Positions 1 to 6,562 of a stretch of 25,968 nucleotides of DNA are shown piece after piece. A program made the position numbers and the translations under genes. The first letter of the stretch is position 1. The number at the start of each line of letters is the position of its first letter. The stretch is taken from the NCBI GenBank assembly GCA_001460835.1, contig CYKH01002061.1:3121-29088 (forward strand), in the 5' to 3' direction. The DNA is from Bodo saltans. Lineage: Eukaryota; Euglenozoa; Kinetoplastea; Eubodonida; Bodonidae. The notes under the pieces are model-generated. The model ran no database searches and had not been told where the DNA came from. It saw only the letters and a list, made by a program, of their open reading frames with translations.

Positions 1-1
1 G

Positions 2-592
2 GAAGCGCAGCTCAAACGAAACACCGAGGATATGCAAGGCGTGGAACGAGCCCTGTCGGTTGGCGGTGATGAGCGTCACATTGTGATCTGCCACTCCTTG
101 TTCCCGTGGGTCGCGACAGAATTTGTTCGTAGCTTCTTGTCCACCACCGGGTACGCTGCTGGAGTGAAGTGCGGGCGCGTTCTTATTTGCCCAAGTGACG
201 CAATCTTGCAGGATCCCTCCAACGCCCTTTGCCGCTTAAGCCAAGAGCATGTCGAGGCCGTCACTGGATTTCCCCAAAGCCCTGCGAACTTTTGTAACCC
301 CGTCGTTGCGTACAACACCTGGGAAGCGGAAACGGAGCGTCTGTTCCACATTCCAACCGGTGAGGGCAAATATGTCGCACCTCTGGTTATCGTGTGGGAC
401 GCGGATGACAAGTTATTGGGCAATCCGTGTGCATTTGAGCAGTTTTGCCGCTCCATTCCGTCGCCACACGGACTGATCGTCATGAGCCGCAGCGGACACA
501 TTGGCTCTACAGTGGATCGCTCGCTTGCCAACGTGACAGCCATCCCTTTAGGTCCGGTTTGCGAAAGGACATGCATAAAGTGGAAGCACTGA
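2..592 (+). CDS. TWP/P-loop family copy 0, short form, 5'-partial
   Basis: The reading frame is already open at base 2, before the first ATG at 32, so the N-domain lies outside the window. The visible part aligns with the family from the P-x-Q-E-R-x-x-Q-L helix onward. The Walker A segment is present without a gap but dead: where full members have S-P-R-G-S-G-K-T-Q, this copy has S-L-F-P-W-V-A-T-E (bases 95-121). G-R-V-L-I, H-V-E-A-V-T-G and the A-Y-x-T-W-x-x-E-T helix are retained. The segment before L-C-x-L is shorter than in full members, and so is the one after the Walker B strand. The Walker B strand reads L-V-I-V-W-D-A-D-D, its aspartate displaced by one position. The frame ends just after A-N-V-T-A-I-P-L. 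There is no internal stop, so this may be a real short protein without ATP binding rather than a decayed gene. Confidence 0.7.
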   Translation, partial: EAQLKRNTEDMQGVERALSVGGDERHIVICHSLFPWVATEFVRSFLSTTGYAAGVKCGRVLICPSDAILQDPSNALCRLSQEHVEAVTGFPQSPANFCNPVVAYNTWEAETERLFHIPTGEGKYVAPLVIVWDADDKLLGNPCAFEQFCRSIPSPHGLIVMSRSGHIGSTVDRSLANVTAIPLGPVCERTCIKWKH

Positions 593-715
593 AACCTTCG
601 CGGGCGTCGTTTTCTAATGGAAAGGGAAGATCGTTTGGTTTGTAAACAGTTTCAGTGTTTCCCACGATCCAAACTATGCTTCCTTCAGATCAAAACACAA
701 CAAGACAAAGAAAAA

Positions 716-753
716 CAACAGCAACAACAACAACAACAACAACAACAACAACG
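716..753 (+). repeat. CAA trinucleotide microsatellite
   Basis: About a dozen near-perfect CAA units with one CAG near the start. It lies in the spacer downstream of copy 0. A reading frame through it would give a glutamine run, but nothing else supports coding here. Confidence 0.9.
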
Positions 754-984
754 AGAATACGTAGAGATTTCTACGATTCTATTCTCGACTCCCCTTCTAG
801 AACCAGAGGAGTTCAACAAGCCCACATTTACGTGTGACTGCTAAAGAGTGAACTTGTACTTGGCCCCCCTCCATAAAACCAAATCAAAACCCCCAGAACA
901 GCATAAACGAGAAGCATCGCTCTCCTGCGGGCAAGATGCAGACAAGTGAGATTTTTTAAAGCGAAAGACCCAACCAACCAGATA

Positions 985-1017
985 CTTGATAGTGCGCCCA
1001 GTGATTGCACTATCAAG
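985..1017. repeat. Perfect 11-bp inverted repeat (hairpin)
   Basis: The left arm CTTGATAGTGC (985-995) and right arm GCACTATCAAG (1007-1017) are exact reverse complements around an 11-base loop. It sits in the spacer between copies 0 and 1, directly beside the ORF block at 1018-1433. It could be a structured RNA element or a trace of a mobile-element end. No partner copy was noticed elsewhere in the window. Confidence 0.7.
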
Positions 1018-1433
1018 CTACAGTTCCCTCAGTGTTTGCATAGTTCGTGTTGCTTCCGGCTTTGTGCTGCGGAAAAGAACAAGAATGTTTGTGACGTTGA
1101 TGTCTGCCACTTCGTTTGTTGAACAATACACGAATAATGTATTTTTGATGCATTGTGGAAGGGATACCGCACACTTTTTGAACATGATTGGAGCAGGATT
1201 CGCAGCTCGGGGCCCATTGAATTGGCGGTCAACATTGAAGCCCACGTTGTTCATGGAGGCGACAGTCGTCCAACTGGCGTTGTTGTCTGAGAGTGCGAGT
1301 GTAATTCATCCCCATGGAAAATATTTCCATGAAGTAATGCCCTTGTTATTTGACCAGGTATTTGACCACCAGTGATTCTTAACTCCGTACGCCCATCAGT
1401 GCCGTCTGCCTTCAGGGAAAAATGGTATAACAT
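1018..1433 (-). pseudogene. Possible antisense gene relic, two overlapping frames
   Basis: On the minus strand an ATG at 1433 opens 60 codons ending at 1251. The stop overlaps the ATG (1254) of a second frame of 78 codons ending at 1018, so one frameshift would join them. The composition looks protein-like, with an N-V-T sequon and alternating hydrophobic stretches. The opposite strand is also open (ATG at 1085 to 1375, 96 residues), so strand assignment is uncertain. Neither product is recognised or resembles the neighbouring family. Confidence 0.25.
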
Positions 1434-1449
1434 AACAATATTTTAATAA

Positions 1450-1467
1450 CTGAGTCAAGAGACTCAG
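1450..1467. repeat. Short perfect hairpin
   Basis: CTGAGTC (1450-1456) and GACTCAG (1461-1467) are exact reverse complements around the tetraloop AAGA. It lies about 170 bases upstream of the ATG of copy 1. The stem is short enough to occur by chance. Confidence 0.5.
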
Positions 1468-1635
1468 ACCAATATGTACGACTTTCATCTCACAAGAAAT
1501 ATAAGTAGACGTTGTGTTTCCGCACTTGTGAAGGTGTGTCAACCAACGCCTTCATATTGGGTGCCAATTGACTATATATACTTAAGGCAAACCATAAACA
1601 TTATCATAGCCAATTGATATCGCTTACACAACTCA

Positions 1636-3849
1636 ATGCGAAAGGTTTTAGCGGAATTTGTGTTGTGTGCTGGACGTCAATCCATCTATGCACACTTTGA
1701 CTCCCGCAGCATGATGTCATCCGCGTCGTGCGGTGACGAACATAAGATCTTGCCTCCCACGGTCCTTTTCAACGATCCCCACACTTGGCCCAAGCACTGG
1801 ACGCAACGTGAAATTGAACGCTTGCTCCGCAGCAATCTCGTGAATCCAGCAGCTCCGCCAAACTACGCGTCACTTGCCACCCTTTTCCATTGCAATGATT
1901 TCAAATCCCTGGCGCTCCTAGTTGGCGCGTACACCAAAACGCCTGCCCCGAGTGAAGTGGACTTGGAACAGAACCTACGAGACAATCTCAACAATGTGTT
2001 AGACAGTGCAGCGATGCCGCTACAGGAGCGATCCAATCAATTGGATACACTCGACATCGAATTGTCACCTGAATCTGAAGGCAGCTTGGATGAACATCGT
2101 GAGGGAGATAATACTGTCCCTCTCGCTCAGAATCCTGGTCGGCGCAATGTTGTCTGTTGCACCTCACCACGCGGCTCAGGCAAGACACAATTCATCAAAC
2201 GGTTTGTTTTTGCGAAGCGTGCGGCAGCAATGAAATACGGACGAGTCATCGTACGCTGCTGCGACAAAACTGCACATCACACGACGAGCACGTCGAAAAG
2301 GTCATGGGTCACACAAGTGCTGGACGATCGTGAAACAACCAGCAGCAATTTGGAAAAGCGGCAACATCTTCAGTCATTAGCAGAGGAGTCGTACAACCTG
2401 CACGCTCGCTCGACAATTGCTGCACTTTGCGAGTTGATACGCGTGCATGTGGAGGCCGTCACTGGCACTCCGCAAGATTTGTCCAAGTATTGTGATCCTA
2501 CCACTGCATACGCAACATGGACCCATGAAACAGCGAAGTACTTTAAAATCGCACCAAACACGAAGTACATGGACCCGCTGATCATCCTTGACACCTGCGA
2601 GCTTCTCGCCGAGCATGACCACAAGTCTTTCACTCACACCACCGGGGCTCCTTACACATTGCTCGAGACATTTTGCCTTGCAGTCCCTGCACTCTACAGC
2701 ATTCTTGCAATAGGGTGCAACGCTGTGATAGGCTCGAAAGACCCAGCGTACTTGGCCATGGCAAACGTGACAGACATCGGACCGCTGGTGCCGCTGAGTG
2801 AGCGCGGCTACGAGAAGGCCCTCTCTGAATCGTGGAAGTACGAGGCTGACTCCGCTCTTCGTGCTCCACTGCATCACTTAGCTGGGGGTGTGCCGCGACT
2901 GTTGCGCCTTGCGTTCATGAAGCAGCCACAAACAATGAGCCTTGCTTGTGGTAGTGTCAATGCGTTCTCCCGCTGCTTTGAGGTGTACTCAGCAGCAGCA
3001 AGGGCGCAGTATCCCGTCCAACCCGCGTGGTTCCCCCAGGCATACACGTGCCTGCTCGCCTCAAGCACCAAAGCTAAGGTGAAGGGTAGTGATACCATTC
3101 CTGTCAACCCTGCGTGGAAGAACATCAAGGCTGATGAAGAGTGGGACTCCCGACGTACGCTTACGTACGACGAAGCGGCAATGATGTCGATGGGCACGCA
3201 CAACCCAGAAACCAACCGCTTCATGGTCCCACCAATCACATTCGGCGACACAGAGGCAGCGATGAGGCCCGGGGCTCCGATACTGCCATCGCAGTTGCAC
3301 CCGTTCCTGAGCGCTGAAGCCACCACTCGTCCAAAGAACACGAGTACTGGTCGCCAGAAGTTTTCGCATTTATTTCTGTACGCGGTGTACGCACGTTACC
3401 TGCTAGCGTTCTGGGAGAACACGAGCAGTCCGTGGGTGTCGCTTACCAAAACATTTGAGGGTGCAGTCCACTCTGATCAGATGGCGTTGCTGGAGGAGTA
3501 CGAAATGAATCTGTCCAGCGGAGTGAAGGTAGTGGGCCAATCTCACTCGACTGAGAATGCAGTGACGTACCTTGAAGGGAATGATTCTTCGAAGGCGTTT
3601 ATTTGGTGCCGACAGAAGCATGGCCGCAACAGCGAGCATTTTGCTGTTCCCCTGTATCTACACAAGGAACCAAACGCATTGACGAACAATGCCACAAAAG
3701 AAATTCTACCTTTCGTTCTTTCACTTCACCAGAACGATGTTGTTACCCATCAAGAGCTCTGTCGAAGCAGGGCCCATAAAAGCACTATTCTTGTCGAGCC
3801 GGATGCAATGTGCAGTGGGAGTCGGCTCTGGCTTGACTCCAATGGTTAG
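1636..3849 (+). CDS. TWP/P-loop family copy 1, full-length putative ATPase
   Basis: Full member of 737 residues from an ATG. The first 45 residues are variable. The N-domain starts at D-P-H-T-W-P (residues 47-52). Walker A is intact (G180-S-G-K183-T184), followed by G-R-V-I-V-R-C-C. A Walker B-like strand ends in D319-T-C-E322, and A-G-G-V-P-R is at 416-421. The C-terminal region carries L-P-S-Q-L-H-P-F-L, F-E-G-A-V-H (607-612), I-W-C-R (656-659), F-A-V-P-L (669-673) and a diverged terminal M-C-S-G-S. An acidic insertion between the P-x-Q-E-R helix and Walker A (about residues 147-169) is not seen in other copies. Nucleotide binding is inferred from the motifs; the biochemical role is unknown. 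A segment at 2971-3083 is nearly identical to copy 3, which suggests gene conversion. Confidence 0.88.
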   Translation: MRKVLAEFVLCAGRQSIYAHFDSRSMMSSASCGDEHKILPPTVLFNDPHTWPKHWTQREIERLLRSNLVNPAAPPNYASLATLFHCNDFKSLALLVGAYTKTPAPSEVDLEQNLRDNLNNVLDSAAMPLQERSNQLDTLDIELSPESEGSLDEHREGDNTVPLAQNPGRRNVVCCTSPRGSGKTQFIKRFVFAKRAAAMKYGRVIVRCCDKTAHHTTSTSKRSWVTQVLDDRETTSSNLEKRQHLQSLAEESYNLHARSTIAALCELIRVHVEAVTGTPQDLSKYCDPTTAYATWTHETAKYFKIAPNTKYMDPLIILDTCELLAEHDHKSFTHTTGAPYTLLETFCLAVPALYSILAIGCNAVIGSKDPAYLAMANVTDIGPLVPLSERGYEKALSESWKYEADSALRAPLHHLAGGVPRLLRLAFMKQPQTMSLACGSVNAFSRCFEVYSAAARAQYPVQPAWFPQAYTCLLASSTKAKVKGSDTIPVNPAWKNIKADEEWDSRRTLTYDEAAMMSMGTHNPETNRFMVPPITFGDTEAAMRPGAPILPSQLHPFLSAEATTRPKNTSTGRQKFSHLFLYAVYARYLLAFWENTSSPWVSLTKTFEGAVHSDQMALLEEYEMNLSSGVKVVGQSHSTENAVTYLEGNDSSKAFIWCRQKHGRNSEHFAVPLYLHKEPNALTNNATKEILPFVLSLHQNDVVTHQELCRSRAHKSTILVEPDAMCSGSRLWLDSNG

Positions 3850-4734
3850 GTTACAGGGCTTTTTTGAGTGCTCGTAGTGGACTTCGCTCCACACGCTTTT
3901 CTCCTCTTCCCTTTTCGGACACTTCCCTGCACGCTAATGGGTACTGAATGTGCAGTGCTTTACACATGTCCAAACATATCGTGCCGTTCTTCGCGCGGCT
4001 CGTTTTTACTGTGTTTATCGCTAGCCTCCTCCCTTTCTTCCTCTCCCCAGTTGGGTTGAGCGTTAACGCACACACCATTCCATAGTGCAACGTATCATAA
4101 GGGAAGTGATATTCTCAGGCGGCGTTTCTTAGGTGCCATCTGAAGTATTCCGTCTTTCCCATTTTCACGTAACCAGAAGCAAACTACCAGTCACCAAAAG
4201 CGGCAAAGGCGGCTCCTTTGAAGGCACATGGTGATCGTCGAAGCGGACGCAGTGGGAGTTGGTTGCCGGTCGGCTTGCTAGGTTAGCACTGGTGGTTTTG
4301 CAGACCAAGCTGCGCGGGTGGTGTGCACGCCAACAAAACGCAAGGTTTTTTCCCCTACCCCTTCCCCCTTTTTTCGCACACGTACAGTACACATATACTG
4401 TAGAATTCCGCATTCTGTGCAGTATTGAAACACTTTGCACAACTGTTCTGAGCACAGTTCATAGCGTCCTCCCTTTCTTCTACCTCACCCTAATGTGATG
4501 AAGTCAACGAACGGTGCGCACGTTACAGCACTCCATGTTGTTCCTGTGTTCGCAACAACAGACGGAAGGTGACCTTGTGGCGGAGAGCGTTTCATATCTT
4601 CTATGTTTCGAACATGCCAAACAGTACATTACAAGTGCGGTGTATGCCTTTAGCTTGTTGAAAGAGACATGCAATATTCTTCGTCGTTCGCTCCCTACTC
4701 TTTTAGAGACGAAAATACAACACATTTTGCTGCA

Positions 4735-4780
4735 CTAGATTACACTAGCCAAGAACAGGCTAGAGTAGACTAGAGTAGAT
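4735..4780. repeat. TAGA/CTAGAGTAGA degenerate repeats upstream of copy 2
   Basis: The segment repeats CTAGA, GTAGA and TAGACTAGAGTAGA words. A similar cluster lies at 6427-6502 upstream of copy 3. The hairpin CTAGCC/GGCTAG (4745-4750 with 4758-4763) falls inside it. The function is unknown. Confidence 0.45.
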
Positions 4781-4820
4781 TTCAACTCATCAAACTAAAA
4801 AATATATATACCACAAGCAC

Positions 4821-4831
4821 TTTTTTTTTAG
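4821..4831 (+). promoter_or_regulatory. Putative trans-splice acceptor of copy 2
   Basis: Nine thymines end in AG at 4830-4831, 25 bases before the ATG at 4857, with a CA-rich leader between. This is the expected form of a kinetoplastid spliced-leader addition site. It supports the chosen start. Confidence 0.5.
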
Positions 4832-4856
4832 AAGCACACACACACACTGAGACAAC

Positions 4857-6010
4857 ATGATGCGTCGGTTTGCTTCCAAAAAGCTTCGTCGGTTCGCAGC
4901 TGTGACAGGCAACACGTCAACCTCACCACATGGGACTGGCATGACACAGTCTTTGAAATCGTTTCTGCTCACTTTGTGCGCAGAAGTGGTGCGGAACAGG
5001 CGCATCAATTCTCAGCGCTCTGACAAAAGAGACAACCGCTTTCCCGTGAATGTTGTTGAGTACAGCGATGCATCGACGTGGAAGTCGGATTGGACTGCTC
5101 ATGACATCAAGCACCTCCTCCATAAACACCTTTTGAACCCTGCTACAGCTCCAAATTACAACTCACTCAGTGTGTTGCTAAGCGAGGGGCACATCGAAGC
5201 CATACAGCACCTCCTGCGTGAATGCGTCAAGATTCCAAAAAATCCGAAAGAGATGTCAACTGCGGAGTACATCGACGAATCTTTGAAGTATGACTCCTTG
5301 AAGAACTCCTCGCGCACCTCGTCCCTCCCGAATATTGACAGCACATTGGATTTGATCGAGAGTGGCTTGTCTCCTCGTCCAGGCTGCAGCGAGCGTAACC
5401 TTGTATTGTACGACTCGCCATTGCAGTGGGTAACGATGCACATCGTGAAACGTTTTTTATCTGAGCGACGCGCAAATGCATTAAGGAACGGACTTGTGAT
5501 TGTGTGCTGTGGCAACACGCTCCCGCAGAAGGAGTTTATTTATCGATTGTTTGAGGCGTATTTGACAAATTCGAAGGGATGCTCGACCCAAGATGCCGTG
5601 TGTGAACTCATCCGCACGCATGTGGAATATGTCACCCATTGTCCTCAAGATCCGTCCAACTATGGCAACCCCCTAGTTGCGTATGCAACGTGGAAACGCG
5701 AAACAGCACGTCATTTTAACATCCCAGGGAAGATGGATGAACCACTGATTGTTCTCGTCGAGAAGTGTGTGCAATTCTCTCACAGTTTAAGCACGCAACA
5801 CTCGTTCATAAATCGACAGGAGAACCGTACACAGTGCTGGAGGCACTCTGCCTTGCGATCCCGTCGCCACAGAGCATTTTAATGATTGGACGCAATGCAA
5901 AGGTCAACGCAACGGATCCAACGCTTTTGGCGCAAGTGAATGTGACCAACGTGCCCCCATTCCCGCGCCCCTCGCCCCCAGAGCAAACAAGAACAAAGGT
6001 GAGAAAGTGA
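4857..6010 (+). pseudogene. TWP/P-loop family copy 2, short form, frameshifted
   Basis: An ATG at 4857 opens a frame that follows the family until about residue 304, then leaves it; the alignment resumes in the +2 frame and continues to the stop at 6008-6010. The shift falls in a GTGTGTG run (5765-5771), so one extra TG unit explains it. The N-terminus is strongly basic (M-M-R-R-F-A-S-K-K-L-R-R-F), like a mitochondrial presequence. The N-domain has S-T-W-K in place of T-W-P-K. Walker A is dead: S187-P-L-Q-W-V-T-M-H aligns gap-free with S-P-R-G-S-G-K-T-Q. The Walker B strand reads L-I-V-L-V-E-K-C without the aspartate. The copy ends soon after V-N-V-T-N-V-P-P, in a proline-rich tail. It could be a pseudogene, a recent allele or a sequencing slip. 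Confidence 0.75.
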
Positions 6011-6562
6011 GACGCACTCGTTGACAAAGAGAAACAAATCACGTGGTTATTTTACTGTGACTTTTTGCTCGCCCTCCCAACACAAACGCATTCTTTCAAA
6101 AAAAAATATTATGTGTGCGACACGGTTTATTGCACTTTTCCCTGTGCCACACGTTTAAAAAAATGTTCCTTTCACCGCAGCGTTCGCTTCCTCCACTTGG
6201 GCTTGCCCGATCTCTGTTGTCACACCACTTCTTTATTTTTTGACCACTCCTGCTGCACGCGACCCTCTCAAAACGTTTGTTTATTCCAAATGTTCGGTGA
6301 AAGTGGATACTTCAGTGCGTTGTCAATATTGGCAGTAACGTTGCTAAAACACCGCCTCATTTCAACGATTCGGACAACTCTGATTACGCCCTTCCTTTTT
6401 CCTTTTCTGTTTTATCACAAGTGCATTAGTGTAGACGTATTAGACTAGACATTCTAGATTCTCGACTGCAGTAGACCAGTTGAGTAGTAGACGAGAGTAG
6501 ATCGACAAACTTGGGTTTATTTAGAAACAAAACCCTAGATAGAGGCAACGAACTGGCAATAA
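6011..6562. other. Spacer between copies 2 and 3
   Basis: About 550 bases, pyrimidine-rich, with long T runs at about 6100-6170 and 6225-6245. The apparent 127-codon frame at 6065-6448 begins with TTG and is low-complexity, so it was not accepted. The right end carries TAGA-type repeats. The nearest AG after a T-rich run is at 6523-6524, which would give a leader of 38 bases for copy 3. Confidence 0.6.
6427..6502. repeat. TAGA/GTAGAC degenerate repeats upstream of copy 3
   Basis: Repeated GTAGAC, TAGACTAGAC, TCTAGATTC and GAGTAGAT words occupy the last stretch before copy 3, in the same relative place as the cluster upstream of copy 2. They may be a duplicated 5' flank or a shared RNA element. 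Confidence 0.45.

Larger units (their letters stand above)
593..1635. other. Spacer between copies 0 and 1
   Basis: About 1 kb without a family member. It contains a CAA-rich microsatellite, two perfect short hairpins and a block of overlapping medium ORFs on both strands (1018-1433), all listed separately. The last 80 bases before copy 1 are A/T-rich, with an AG at 1608-1609 as the nearest plausible trans-splice acceptor, giving a leader of about 26 bases. No strong polypyrimidine tract is visible next to it. Confidence 0.6.
3850..4856. other. Spacer between copies 1 and 2
   Basis: About 1 kb with no convincing gene. It contains a strong pyrimidine run at about 4347-4377 followed by AG near 4387, a small hairpin at 4745-4763 (6-bp arms), TAGA-type repeats, and the acceptor-like tract immediately before copy 2. 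The medium ORFs on both strands have pyrimidine- or purine-run composition and were not accepted as genes. Confidence 0.6.

Noticed and set aside
716-753. Poly-glutamine protein encoded by the CAA repeat
   Set aside because: The frame through the repeat has no family similarity and no acceptor-ATG arrangement, so it is more simply a spacer microsatellite.
3850-4856. ingi/RIME-type retroposon in the spacers, as found at trypanosome RHS loci
   Set aside because: No reverse-transcriptase motifs, long poly(A) tail or target-site duplications were noticed here or in the other spacers.
6065-6448. 127-codon + strand frame in the copy 2-3 spacer
   Set aside because: Starts with TTG and is dominated by pyrimidine-run codons (Phe, Leu, Ser, Cys), as expected for spacer DNA. 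No match to the family.
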